The notes: a model not told the origin generated them from the sequence alone. A DNA stretch of 64,000 bases from Rouxiella aceris (GCF_012933545.1 NZ_JAADJU010000003.1:124001-188000); one strand, 5' to 3'; counted from the first letter of the stretch, positions 38,192-47,179 are shown. Program-made: numbers and translations.

Positions 38192-38495
38192 CTCTTATTT
38201 GTATTCGGGGTAGCCAATATTGCTGGTACCTCTTTCGCGAGGGAACTTATCCATCGCAGTTTGCGATTGGCGTTAGCGACAGTACCCATTATTAATGGCC
38301 GGGCTGGCGATGGGATTAGTGCTGCTGGGGCAGGTTAGTGCGATTCAATTTGCCGTCACAGTCGGTGCAGTAAGTGGAGGGCTACAGCTGGATACCACCG
38401 GAGCCTTTGGAGCCATTATCTGTAGTGTTCTCAGATTAATGAATAAGGCTCATAAAGCTATCCTGATTAAGGGGCTTAATCGCAGCGCTTTATAG
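38192..38495 (+). pseudogene. Remnant of a major facilitator superfamily transporter
   Basis: From 38192 the sequence reads LLFVFGVANIAGT...ELIHRSLRLALATVPI, a typical MFS loop and helix. A one-base shift near 38292 leads to MAGLAMGLVLLGQVSAIQFAV (from 38295), the expected next helix. After about 38396 the resemblance is lost. Both ends are missing. The remaining bases of the 38017-38572 gap show no gene. Confidence 0.6.
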
Positions 38496-38572
38496 AGTTA
38501 GATTCTGAAATTCATAATGAATTTAGCGACGGTCATCATTTTGCTGGCCGATAGCGGTCAGAAGAAAACTTT

Positions 38573-39880
38573 ATGCCAATAAGCTCGATGGAAACGCAGG
38601 TTCCAGGGAACCTGTTGATGCGATTATTTAATTTACGTCAGGGAGAATGTCAGGCACTGGCCTGGGCCGGACTGTATATCTTTTCACTTTTTCTGGCCTA
38701 TTACGTTATGCGCCCGGTTCGTGATGAGCTGGGCGTGGCGGGGGGAGTGCGGCACTTACCGTGGCTATTTACCGGTACCTTGCTTGTTATGTTGGCGATA
38801 AATCCCCTCTTTTCCGCTGCCGTGCGCCGCTGGTCACGACAACGATTTATCGTGGTGATCTACCGTTTTTTTATCATCAACTTGTTGATGTTCATGGCGA
38901 TGATGTATTTCAGTGGCGCGCAACAACTGGTGTGGGTGGGCAGGGCGTTTTTTATCTGGGTATCGGTATTCAACCTGTTTGTTGTCTCGGTGTTTTGGTC
39001 ATTCGTAGTGGATATTTTTCAACAGGAGCAGGGGAAGCGGTTATTTGGTTTTCTGGCAGCAGGTGCCACCCTGGGCGGAATTGTCGGGTCTGCGCTTACC
39101 GTGAGCCTGGTGGGTCTTATTGGCCAGCAGGGATTATTACTAATTGCCGTGATATTGCTGGAAGTGGCCGTTATGGCATCTCGCGGTCTGGCACGACAAA
39201 GCGATACTTTTCATAGCCCACTTCAGCGCGAACAAAATAATCAGGCATTGGGTGGCGGAATTTTCAGTGGTATGACCCATACCTTCCGCTCACCGCGATT
39301 ACTGGGTATTGCCGGATTTATGCTGCTTTATAGTATGACCTCGACCTTCCTCTACTTTCAGCAGGCAGCGATTGCCGAGAACAATTTTGCCGATAGCGCC
39401 TCGCGAATAGCTTTCTTTGCGCACATCGATTTTTGGGTCAACAGCCTGACGCTGGCACTACAACTGTTTTTAACCGGTCGACTGATCGCCTGGCTGGGAG
39501 TGGCGGCAATCTTATGCTCTTTGCCTTTTATCAGCCTGGCAGGGTTTGCCGGTTTGGCTGCCTGGCCGACATTCACCGTATTTGTGGTGTTTCAGGTGGC
39601 GCGACGGGTGAGTAATTTCGGTCTTGCACGACCGGCCCGGGAAGTGTTGTTCACCTGGTTGCCTCGTGAGGACAGATATAAGGCCAAAAATTTTATCGAC
39701 ACTGTGGTCTACCGCACCGGTGACCAGGTGGCTGGCTGGAGTTATACCGGTTTGGCCGCGCTGGGCCTGAGTATGACTGGCATGTCACTGGTTGCCGTGC
39801 CGCTTTGTGCATTGTGGCTGTTGCTTAGCCTGTGGCTTGGCAGACAGAGTCTTTCCCGATCTTCTCAACAGGAAACTTAA
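38573..39880 (+). CDS. ATP/ADP translocase-like (TlcA/Npt-type) membrane carrier
   Basis: This 435-residue membrane protein has about 11-12 hydrophobic helices. Stretches such as FSLFLAYYVMRPVRDELGVAGG, FNLFVVSVFWSFVVDIF, GKRLFGFLAAGATLGGIVGS and FTWLPREDRYKAKNFIDTVVYRTGDQVAGW are hallmarks of the ATP:ADP antiporter-related branch of the MFS. Free-living bacteria carry such members whose substrates are unknown, so energy parasitism should not be assumed. It ends one base before the next gene, so the two are probably translated together. Confidence 0.82.
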   Translation: MPISSMETQVPGNLLMRLFNLRQGECQALAWAGLYIFSLFLAYYVMRPVRDELGVAGGVRHLPWLFTGTLLVMLAINPLFSAAVRRWSRQRFIVVIYRFFIINLLMFMAMMYFSGAQQLVWVGRAFFIWVSVFNLFVVSVFWSFVVDIFQQEQGKRLFGFLAAGATLGGIVGSALTVSLVGLIGQQGLLLIAVILLEVAVMASRGLARQSDTFHSPLQREQNNQALGGGIFSGMTHTFRSPRLLGIAGFMLLYSMTSTFLYFQQAAIAENNFADSASRIAFFAHIDFWVNSLTLALQLFLTGRLIAWLGVAAILCSLPFISLAGFAGLAAWPTFTVFVVFQVARRVSNFGLARPAREVLFTWLPREDRYKAKNFIDTVVYRTGDQVAGWSYTGLAALGLSMTGMSLVAVPLCALWLLLSLWLGRQSLSRSSQQET

Positions 39881-39881
39881 G

Positions 39882-40634
39882 ATGAAATTCTCACGACGCT
39901 CGTTTATAGGTGCAGCAGGTGCCATGTTTACAGTCAGCTTGCTCAATGGAATGATCTCTTTCGCTTCCAGGGCCGAAGCGCTGAAGCAGACCGGCAGCCC
40001 GAAACGTATTGGCGTTATTGGCGCGGGCTGGTTAGGAGGTACTGTCGGCAGTGTCTGGGTGCAAGCCGGGCACGACGTGATGTTTTCCTCGCGGCATCCG
40101 GAAGAACTGAAAAGTATGGTCGCTAAACTCGGCCCCCATGCTTCTGCCGGTACGGTGCGCGAAGCCGCAGCATTCGGCGAGATATTGCTGTTTGCTGTGC
40201 CCTATGCGGCACTGCCGCAACTGGGACAGGAACTGGCTGATATGATCCGTGGAAAAATTGTACTGGATGCCTGTAATTCCTCGGCTTCCTCATCTGATGA
40301 CTTGTCACGAGAAGCTCGTATCCACGGTGATGCGGTAACCACCGCAAAATATCTGTCGGGTGCCAACGTAGTGCGAGCATTTAGCGCGGTTGATGCCACG
40401 GCAGTAGAGGCTTCCGCTGCCAGAAGTAGTCGTAAACTCGGCGTGCCGATTGCCGGTGATGATCCGCAGGCCGTTCAGGTAGTGGCGCAACTGGTGATTG
40501 ATGCCGGTTGTGAGCCTGTGGTGGTGGGTAAGCTCGCTGACGCTACTCGCTTTCAACGTGGTGGTCCAGGCTTCAGGGCCAATACCGATGCGGCAGAACT
40601 GCGACAGGTCCTGGGATTACCGGCAAAGCAGTGA
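39882..40634 (+). CDS. Tat-exported NADP/F420-type Rossmann oxidoreductase
   Basis: This protein of about 250 residues starts MKFSRRSFIGAAGAMF with a twin-arginine motif (SRRSFI), a hydrophobic stretch and a likely cleavage after SRAEA near residue 33. The mature part begins KRIGVIGAGWLGGTVGSVW, a GxGxxG dinucleotide-binding fold of the NADP-dependent F420 oxidoreductase/NADPH-dependent reductase group, and ends with GFRANTDAAELRQVLGL. The start at 39882 is chosen because it yields the Tat signal and follows the transporter stop by one base. Tat export would allow the folded protein to carry its cofactor to the periplasm. Function is unknown. Confidence 0.82.
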   Translation: MKFSRRSFIGAAGAMFTVSLLNGMISFASRAEALKQTGSPKRIGVIGAGWLGGTVGSVWVQAGHDVMFSSRHPEELKSMVAKLGPHASAGTVREAAAFGEILLFAVPYAALPQLGQELADMIRGKIVLDACNSSASSSDDLSREARIHGDAVTTAKYLSGANVVRAFSAVDATAVEASAARSSRKLGVPIAGDDPQAVQVVAQLVIDAGCEPVVVGKLADATRFQRGGPGFRANTDAAELRQVLGLPAKQ

Positions 40635-40828
40635 AAATGATGCTTTCTAAACTTTTCACTTATGAGCGAACGATACCGGGCTAGGGTCTCGAGGGGCCAG
40701 AGCAATCTGGCTGAGGTCTTGCGCGAGATGATGACGTGAGAACCCAACTGTAAGGGTAAGCACGCATTTGTCGCGCAATCACCATCAATACGAATAAGAA
40801 GTAACAAACACCCACTTGTATTCGGTTA

Positions 40829-40855
40829 TCAAGTTTTACAGCATACTGCCGATAT
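40829..40855 (+). promoter_or_regulatory. FliA (sigma-28) flagellar-type promoter
   Basis: TCAAGTTT, exactly 11 bp spacer, GCCGATAT: one mismatch in each half against the FliA consensus TAAAGTTT-N11-GCCGATAA. It points toward the chemoreceptor gene at 41321, whose class is usually FliA-controlled. The implied leader is long, about 455 nt. Confidence 0.65.
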
Positions 40856-40896
40856 AATATTCAATCATCCTTATCATAGACGTACCCGGTGTTTCT

Positions 40897-40924
40897 TAAG
40901 CCTGTCTATTGCAGGTGCTTTTTT
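40897..40924 (+). terminator. Terminator-like hairpin in the chemoreceptor leader
   Basis: An imperfect stem (AAGCCTG pairing with CAGG-TGCTT, two bulged bases) is followed by six T residues (40919-40924). It lies about 35-60 nt after the predicted FliA start point, so it could end a short RNA or attenuate the leader. The rest of the 40635-41320 gap shows no convincing gene. Confidence 0.4.
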
Positions 40925-41320
40925 GTGAGCATCATCGCCTGTCAATGATTATGCCGTTTTACTCGTTACCTGGCATTTTAAGCACTACTTAAAAATCAGC
41001 TAAAATCCCAAAATTATTTTTAGTATGAATGAGGTCTCTGATGCTTGCGAAGAACAGAGCATAGTATTGTGCAGATCGGCAAATCAGTTTACATAAAAGC
41101 AGTGTTAAATGGCTGATTGTCATGTCAGCCGACCAGCGCAATAAATGTCAGAATAATAACTATTATCACAATAAGTTATAAGCCGTATTCCGAAGGTCTT
41201 TCAGGATAATAAGGCAACCTATATTGCCGATGCCGGCTTCGTGATCCCGAGCGTCTCGCTGGCAACGAATTCGGGCACAGAAAAACTCTCTGCCAGGACG
41301 GCTATTCAGAGGAAGTTCAC

Positions 41321-42907
41321 ATGAAATCGATCAAATTTATCCTGTTTTTCTTGTTGCTTGTCGGCCTCGGATCCGTGTTAACGCAAGGTGCTGTCAACTG
41401 GTGGTCGGGGCAAAGGATGCTCACGCAGGCCAGTATGATTTTCACTGCCAAGGACATCACGGCCGATATTCTACCGCCTCCTTTGTACCTGATTGAGGCT
41501 CGTCTGACCTTATCGCAAGGGATTGAAGGCACGCTAACGCCAGACGAAGCGACAAGAACCTTCGACAAGCTGGCCCAGGACTACTCGGCTCGTGTGGACT
41601 ACTGGCGCAAGACGCCGACATTCGGCATTGAGAAGTATCTTCTGGGAGAACAACACGACGCAGCGCTGAAATTTCTGGTTGCTGCCCGTCGTGATGTCCT
41701 GCAACCATTGGCAGCCGGTAATACCGCGGCTGCACGCGCGGCACTGCCTGGTGTACACAAGCTCTATGAGGCTCACCGTGCCGCGGTGGACAAGACTGTG
41801 ACGGTTTCCAATGACTTTGCTGATAATAATTTGGCGGCCTTTGATGCGATCGAAGCATCAAATTCCAGAGCCAGCATGGGCGTACTCGTTGGGGCGCTGT
41901 TTTTGTGCGTGGCACTGTATATCGGTGCACGCCGTCGTCTACACTCCGCCGTCTCCTCACCCTTGATCAATGCCTGCGAGGCCGCACAGAAGATCGCCGA
42001 GGGCGACCTGACCTGCGACATCCGTGTGCATGGCCGCGACGAAGCCAGGCAGATGCTCAAGGCGTTGGCCGACATGAAGGATAGTTTGCAGAGCATTGTC
42101 GCCCTGGTGCGTACCAGTTCCGACGCGATCTTCACCGATTCGACGCTAATGTCTACAGGTAACACTGACCTGAGCAAGCGCACGGAAGAGCAGGCCTCCA
42201 GCTTGCAACAGACCACTGCCTCAATGCTGGAGATTCGCTCTGCAGTAGAAAAGAACTCTGAAACAGCCGAACAAGCGACCTGGCTGGCATCGTCCACCAG
42301 TCAGGCGGTGCAACAAGGTGGCGAAGTGATGAATCAGGTGATCTCAACCATGCAAGACATCACGGCCAGCGCCCAGAAGATAACGGAAATCATCGCAATT
42401 ATTGATGGTATTGCCTTCCAGACTAACATCCTGGCCCTGAACGCTGCGGTTGAAGCCGCCCGCGCCGGGGAGCAGGGCCGAGGTTTTGCGGTTGTAGCGG
42501 GAGAAGTTCGCTCACTGGCCCAACGTAGTGCTGAAGCCGCCAGGGAGATCAAAAAACTGATCAGTTCCAGCATTGAGAAAGTCGAAAACGGTTCGCGCCT
42601 GGTTGAAAACGCCGGAGCATCGATGGACGGCATCGTTTCGCAAGTTCGCAAAGTCTCCGACTTCATTACAGAGATCAGTTCCACGGCGAAGGAGCAGGTC
42701 TCTGCTATCAGCCAAATCACAGATGCTGTGGGGCAACTCGACCTGGTGACACAGCAAAATGCCGCTCTGGTGGAGAACGGAGCTGCTACCGCTAAAAACC
42801 TTACCCATCAGTCGCAATTGCTTGCAGGACTGGTGGGTAGATTCCAAGTGGAAAAAAGTGCAATGCCGGCCAGTAGGGTTCAAGAGAACCAGATAGCCGT
42901 AGATTAA
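41321..42907 (+). CDS. Methyl-accepting chemotaxis protein
   Basis: This 528-residue chemoreceptor has a first membrane helix at about 5-22 and a periplasmic domain of about 160 residues (helical-bundle type). A second helix lies at about 187-206, followed by a HAMP domain and a long cytoplasmic signalling hairpin. The tip sequence IDGIAFQTNILALNAAVEAARAGEQGRGFAVVAGEVR (about 365-400) binds CheW/CheA. The adaptation regions contain SKRTEEQASSLQQTTASM. It lacks a C-terminal NWETF-type CheR tether. The ligand is unknown. No other chemotaxis gene is nearby. Confidence 0.93.
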   Translation: MKSIKFILFFLLLVGLGSVLTQGAVNWWSGQRMLTQASMIFTAKDITADILPPPLYLIEARLTLSQGIEGTLTPDEATRTFDKLAQDYSARVDYWRKTPTFGIEKYLLGEQHDAALKFLVAARRDVLQPLAAGNTAAARAALPGVHKLYEAHRAAVDKTVTVSNDFADNNLAAFDAIEASNSRASMGVLVGALFLCVALYIGARRRLHSAVSSPLINACEAAQKIAEGDLTCDIRVHGRDEARQMLKALADMKDSLQSIVALVRTSSDAIFTDSTLMSTGNTDLSKRTEEQASSLQQTTASMLEIRSAVEKNSETAEQATWLASSTSQAVQQGGEVMNQVISTMQDITASAQKITEIIAIIDGIAFQTNILALNAAVEAARAGEQGRGFAVVAGEVRSLAQRSAEAAREIKKLISSSIEKVENGSRLVENAGASMDGIVSQVRKVSDFITEISSTAKEQVSAISQITDAVGQLDLVTQQNAALVENGAATAKNLTHQSQLLAGLVGRFQVEKSAMPASRVQENQIAVD

Positions 42908-42966
42908 GCAACCACACCAGACTCTGTGGCGTTGGGGAACCAGATGTAACGCGGGGAAGATGTGAG

Positions 42967-43003
42967 AGTGAGCGAGCACCTGCTTTGCGGGTGTTCGCTC
43001 ACT
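42967..43003. terminator. Hairpin between the convergent chemoreceptor and GAPDH genes
   Basis: A 14-bp stem (AGTGAGCGAGCACC with its complement, one G-T wobble) and an 8-9 nt loop lies 60 bp after the chemoreceptor stop and 8 bp before the GAPDH stop. It is the only strong hairpin between the convergent genes and probably serves as a bidirectional terminator, though no T-tract follows on either side. Confidence 0.6.
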
Positions 43004-43010
43004 AAGAAGA

Positions 43011-44021
43011 TTACTGTTCGCGCTCGGCCATCAGCAGTGCCAGATCGACCAAACGATTTGAGAATCCCCATTCGTTGTCATACCAGGCGAGGATTTTGAC
43101 CATATTGCCGCCAATAACCAGCGTCGACAGCCCGTCAATAATTGATGAGCGCGGATCGCCTTGGTAATCGCTCGATACCAGCGGTTCATCGCTATAGCCG
43201 AGAATACCCTGCAACGGGCCGGAAGCGGCCGCCTGGCGGAACGCATTATTCACTTCCTCGACAGTAACCTCATGCTCAAGGGTAACAGTGAGATCGACTA
43301 TCGACACCACCGGAACCGGCACGCGCAGTGAGTAGCCAGTCAGTCGGCCATCAAGTTCGGGAATGACTTTTCCTAACGCTTTGGCGGCACCGCTGGAGTA
43401 AGGCACAATCGAAAGTGCCGCAGCGCGAGCACCACGCAGATCTTTTTCCGGCTGATCGTGTAATGCCTGGCTGTTGGTGTAGGCGTGGGTGGTGTTCATC
43501 AGGCCATGCTTGATACCAAAATGTTGATGCAGTACCTGCGCGGCAGGAGCCAGACCGTTAGTAGTACAGCTACCGTTACTGACCACATAGTGTTTTTTCG
43601 GGTCATAGAGCTGCTGATTAACGCCCATCACCACCGTCAAATCGTCATTTTTGCCAGGCGCGGAGATAATCACGCGTTTCGCGCCGCCGCTGGTAATATG
43701 CACCACTGCCTTTTCGCGTTCGGTGAAGAAACCTGTCGCCTCGATAACAATATCGACGCCGGCATCACGCCAGGGAATGTTTGCCGGATCGCGTTCGCTG
43801 AACACCACAATGGCCTGTCCATCAACGCTCAGTTGTCCCGCCGCTGCTTCTACGGGAACCGGCAGTGTGCCGAGTAGCGAGTCGTACTTCAACAGATGAG
43901 CCAGCGTTTTGCTGTCTGTCAGATCGTTGATTGCTGCAATCTGGATATGCGGATTACCCAGTGCTGCACGTAGTACGTTGCGTCCGATCCTACCGAAACC
44001 ATTAATACCGACTTTGACCAT
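43011..44021 (-). CDS. Type I glyceraldehyde-3-phosphate dehydrogenase, paralogue
   Basis: This 336-residue enzyme has the Rossmann start MVKVGINGFGRIGRNVLR, the catalytic NGSCTTN with Cys near residue 153, HAYTNSQALHD and WYDNEWGFSNR. It oxidises glyceraldehyde-3-phosphate to 1,3-bisphosphoglycerate with NAD(P). The NDLTDSKTLAHLLKYDS segment resembles NAD-using enzymes. It differs from the E. coli GapA housekeeping sequence (SCTTNCLAP, NETGYSNK), so it is probably a second copy such as GapC or a GapB-like protein. A GlxA-like regulator gene lies 76 bp upstream on the same strand. Confidence 0.92.
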   Translation of the reverse strand: MVKVGINGFGRIGRNVLRAALGNPHIQIAAINDLTDSKTLAHLLKYDSLLGTLPVPVEAAAGQLSVDGQAIVVFSERDPANIPWRDAGVDIVIEATGFFTEREKAVVHITSGGAKRVIISAPGKNDDLTVVMGVNQQLYDPKKHYVVSNGSCTTNGLAPAAQVLHQHFGIKHGLMNTTHAYTNSQALHDQPEKDLRGARAAALSIVPYSSGAAKALGKVIPELDGRLTGYSLRVPVPVVSIVDLTVTLEHEVTVEEVNNAFRQAAASGPLQGILGYSDEPLVSSDYQGDPRSSIIDGLSTLVIGGNMVKILAWYDNEWGFSNRLVDLALLMAEREQ

Positions 44022-44097
44022 GATAAACCCCTTATGTTGTCTCTGGGGTTACTTTAGAGCCCGAGGGTTTTGGCGTAAACGACAAAAAAGGATCACT

Positions 44098-45078
44098 TTA
44101 CGCCATTCTGCGACAGTGAAAGCGTTGGCGATATTCCCCCGGCGTCAGTTGTAGCTGTTTTTCAAAAATGCGGCGTAGATTGATGCTACTGCCAAACCCG
44201 GTTTTCGTGGCAATCCTGTCCAGCGTCTCGTTGGTTTGCTCCAGGCGCTCCCGTGCGGCAGCCAGACGCGCTTCGGCAACATAGCGCGCCGGCGAAGCAC
44301 CGGTTTCACGGGTAAAGACGCGGGTAAAATTGCGCGGACTCATCGCGACTTTTTCTGCCAACTGCTCAACGCCGAGGTCGGCAGTGATATTTTCCAGGAT
44401 CCAACCCTGCAGATCCCTTATTGGACCCGGTCCACCGGTCTGACGAAGATTGTAACGGCTAAACTGTAATTGACCGCCTGGGCGGTGAAGATACATCACC
44501 ATATCCTGGGCGACATCACGGGCAAGGCTGAAACCGTAATCCTCCTCGACCAACGCCAGCGTCAGATCGAAACCGGAGCTGACGCCGCCGGAGGTCCAGA
44601 TGGGACCATCCTGAATATAGAGTGGTCCACCTTCGACTTTCACCTCCGGGAAGGCCGATTGCAGGGTTTCCAGTAGTCTCCAGTGCGTGGTTGCCCGTCT
44701 GCCATTAAGCAGCCCGGTCTGCGCCAACAGCATGGCACCGCCGCAAATGGAGGCGATACGCCGCGCATGTGGCGCGGCAAGACGCAGCCAGTCGACAACC
44801 GCTGTACCTTCCTGCTCATTTTGGCCGCGGCCGGTAATCAAGATGGTGTCCAGAGGTTCACGGGGATCCAGCTTATGCAGACAGTGATCGGCAAGCAGGT
44901 TTAATCCGGACTGACCGTGGATCACCTGATGCGGTTGCGATGTTGCAATGGCAACCTGGTAACGAGGATGCGCTAAATCATGCGCATCCAGCCGGTTAGC
45001 CTGCATCAGGATATCGGCAATACCGGCAGATTCGAACAGCATGCCCCCATCGGGGACGATAATCAGAATTTTTTTCAT
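44098..45078 (-). CDS. GlxA-type AraC regulator with DJ-1/PfpI domain
   Basis: This protein of about 326 residues combines an N-terminal DJ-1/PfpI-like domain (MKKILIIVPDGGML... and ASICGGAMLLAQTG with the nucleophile-position Cys) and a C-terminal AraC DNA-binding domain (VAMSPRNFTRVFTRETGASPARYV, GFGSSINLRRIFEKQL). The ATG at 45078 is preferred to a TTG at 45102, although no strong ribosome site is visible. Its target may be the GAPDH gene downstream; that is inference from position. Confidence 0.9.
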   Translation of the reverse strand: MKKILIIVPDGGMLFESAGIADILMQANRLDAHDLAHPRYQVAIATSQPHQVIHGQSGLNLLADHCLHKLDPREPLDTILITGRGQNEQEGTAVVDWLRLAAPHARRIASICGGAMLLAQTGLLNGRRATTHWRLLETLQSAFPEVKVEGGPLYIQDGPIWTSGGVSSGFDLTLALVEEDYGFSLARDVAQDMVMYLHRPGGQLQFSRYNLRQTGGPGPIRDLQGWILENITADLGVEQLAEKVAMSPRNFTRVFTRETGASPARYVAEARLAAARERLEQTNETLDRIATKTGFGSSINLRRIFEKQLQLTPGEYRQRFHCRRMA

Positions 45079-45241
45079 GTCTGAAAAATATACTTTTAGC
45101 AAAATAAGTCAATACGCCAGGAAGGGTATTTAGCGGCAAGGGGATTTTGTTCATGACAGGTGTTTGCCGCTCATGCTCAGGGTCAATGGCACTAGGCTGA
45201 GGACATCGGGTTAATTCTTATACCAGAAGCCGGTATCATCA

Positions 45242-46183
45242 TCACTGAGTATCTGTCTGCCCAACAAAGTCAGCTATTGCCTCTGTCACACCAGAAACCA
45301 GCGGCAGATGCGCATCCGCGTAGGCGGCGAAGTTTGCACCGCGATCGGCGGAAATTACCGATTTTAAAACGTGGTTGGCATCTGGCAGCAGCACCAGTTT
45401 TGCAGCGGCAGAGGCGGCTTTAAGCATTTGTGCATCCGTAACCCCCACTTGAAGATCGCGTTCTCCCTGGATGATAAGAACGGGAATTTTAACGCGGGCT
45501 GCTAACTGAGTGGGATCGATTTTGAACAAACTGATAAAGAAGCCCTGAACCGCTTCGCGAAAGAGTGGCGCAAGGGCAGGGTGCATTCCTTTTACATCAA
45601 AGCGCTTACCCGCGACCATGGTGTCGATGGCCTCGTCGGACTGAGTAAGCAGAGGCTCATTCGCCGGATTGGCACGCAGTTGTTCTTTCAGCACTTCACC
45701 TAAAGGACGCCCTGGCGTAGCAACCAGGATCAGTCCGCAGATATCATTTGCCTGTTGCGCGGTTTTTAAGGCAACCAGACCGCCTTCACTGTGCCCCAGT
45801 AGCCAGACACATTTGCTGCCCGTCTTCTCCCTAATAGCATTGACCCATGAATGAATATCGACAACATAGTCTTCAACGGTAACGGCATTCGCATCCGGGC
45901 AAGCCCCCGCACTGGCAAACATGCCTCTTTTATCGATACGGACCGTTGTCACGCCATGTATTGCCAGTTCCTCGGCCAGCAGTCGATATGTCGCTGCTTT
46001 TATTCCAAGGGGACTGTTTCCATCTCGATCGGTGGGACCTGAGCCAGGGATAATAAGCACTACCGGTGCTGACGGATCAGTTGCGATTGTCATGGTGCCG
46101 TTGAGGATCCCGTTCGGACCGGGTGCCGAAATATTTATTTGTCTTACTAAACCTGTTGCGGGACTGGATATAAGAGGTGTCAT
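45242..46183 (-). CDS. Alpha/beta hydrolase (serine hydrolase)
   Basis: This 313-residue hydrolase has the oxyanion loop IIPGSGPTDRDGNSPLG, the nucleophile elbow LLGHSEGGLVAL (Ser near residue 152) and a late DANHVLKSV with the catalytic His. It resembles the bacterial dienelactone-like/esterase group annotated as alpha/beta fold hydrolases. No signal peptide is present. The substrate is unknown. Confidence 0.88.
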   Translation of the reverse strand: MTPLISSPATGLVRQINISAPGPNGILNGTMTIATDPSAPVVLIIPGSGPTDRDGNSPLGIKAATYRLLAEELAIHGVTTVRIDKRGMFASAGACPDANAVTVEDYVVDIHSWVNAIREKTGSKCVWLLGHSEGGLVALKTAQQANDICGLILVATPGRPLGEVLKEQLRANPANEPLLTQSDEAIDTMVAGKRFDVKGMHPALAPLFREAVQGFFISLFKIDPTQLAARVKIPVLIIQGERDLQVGVTDAQMLKAASAAAKLVLLPDANHVLKSVISADRGANFAAYADAHLPLVSGVTEAIADFVGQTDTQ

Positions 46184-46345
46184 CTGATTGATCTACCGCG
46201 GAAGAAAACCAAAATGATTATTAAATTACTCCTAAATAATAGATCTTCAAGGCCAATTTCTAGTTATTTCACCGGAATTAATGGAACGGTATCAAGTGGT
46301 GTATCTTGATGGTCTGAGACCACTCAACGTGATAAGGCGAGAGAA

Positions 46346-46486
46346 ATGTATGTGGTCCCTCGAGGAGTTGAACATAAAACCTTTGCCGACCATGAAACTA
46401 AATTAATGCTGATCGAACCTCGTGGTGTGTTAAATACCGGTAATGAAGGCGGAGATCGTACCGCGGTAAATGATGTCTGGATTTAA
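46346..46486 (+). pseudogene. C-terminal remnant of a cupin protein
   Basis: A short frame reads MYVVPRGVEHKTFADHE, then KLMLIEPRGV, NTGNEGGDRTA and a final NDVWI before the stop. This is the typical second half of small cupins (metal-binding VPRGVEH). The N-terminal half is missing, and the sequence upstream to 46200 gives no matching frame. It remains readable but cannot fold as a complete cupin. Confidence 0.7.
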
Positions 46487-46567
46487 TCACTCCACAAAAT
46501 AAAATTTCGTTATTCCTATAATTAACCGGAACTCGGGATAAAAAATTAGAGGAAAAAACGAAACTCA

Positions 46568-46628
46568 ATGCCTGTTCCTGGGCCTGAGCTTTCAACATCG
46601 CTCGGACAGTTTACAAAGGAACAGGCAT
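46568..46628. repeat. Perfect 12-bp inverted repeat with 37-bp spacer
   Basis: ATGCCTGTTCCT at 46568-46579 is matched by its exact complement at 46617-46628. The pairing stops sharply at both ends. It lies in a gap between the cupin remnant and the DUF3224 gene. It could be a small mobile-element footprint, a recombination site or a stem-loop; nothing in the flanks decides this. Confidence 0.5.
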
Positions 46629-46768
46629 ATATAATTCATTGGAATTATTATGCGATGTCGATAATTTTTCAGGTGTGTTAGCGATTCTTTGTTATCCCGA
46701 TCAGGGGAGTGAACATCATGCCGGATTTCCAGTTTAGAGTGGACTCGAATTGTGCGTCAGGGACAGTT

Positions 46769-47179
46769 TTATGATAACCCGTCTGCCTCGAACCAAATAT
46801 GATGCGTGCCATCCGGGTCGATGCTGATGCCACCACATCCCGAAATGCTGCGAAGCTCATCGGTTCCGCTTCCATCTACAATTGAAAAGAATTCATTCGT
46901 CCTGTTTTTGCCGTCTGTAGCAGCAGAGTGGATGAAATTGAACTTACCACGCTTGCCGTTCAACGAGCCTTCAAAAGACTCTAATGCGCAATAGGCGCCT
47001 TTTACGACCGAGTGATCAAAGGCTGAACTAAACAGCGTTGCCGATCGCCCTTCAATTTGCCCGCAATAGTGTTTTTCCATAGTGGCAACAGCGGTGGCCA
47101 ATCCGGTCAGGATGTTCGCTGCAGGTGTAACAACTGCTGGCTTGAAGTCTCTGGTTGTGAAAGTCCCGATGATTTTCAT
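46769..47179 (-). CDS. DUF3224-family protein
   Basis: This protein of about 136 residues opens MKIIGTFTTRDFKPA and contains FEGSLNGKRGKFNFIHSA and SGCGGISIDPDGTHHIWFE, the usual DUF3224 (allene oxide cyclase-like barrel) pattern. The ATG at 47179 follows AGAGGA with 5-nt spacing. It is the last of three same-strand genes headed by a WYL regulator. Function is unknown. Confidence 0.85.
   Translation of the reverse strand: MKIIGTFTTRDFKPAVVTPAANILTGLATAVATMEKHYCGQIEGRSATLFSSAFDHSVVKGAYCALESFEGSLNGKRGKFNFIHSAATDGKNRTNEFFSIVDGSGTDELRSISGCGGISIDPDGTHHIWFEADGLS

Noticed and set aside
38573-39880. Evidence for an obligate intracellular energy parasite
   Set aside because: ATP/ADP-translocase relatives also occur in free-living bacteria, and the rest of the window is rich in catabolic genes.
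40553-40807. 84-codon minus-strand frame after the Tat-exported protein
   Set aside because: Overlaps the end of the real gene antisense; no supporting motif.
41041-41320. Riboswitch or second FliA promoter close to the chemoreceptor
   Set aside because: A GCCGAT occurs near 41230, but the upstream half and spacing do not match; no recognisable riboswitch core was seen.
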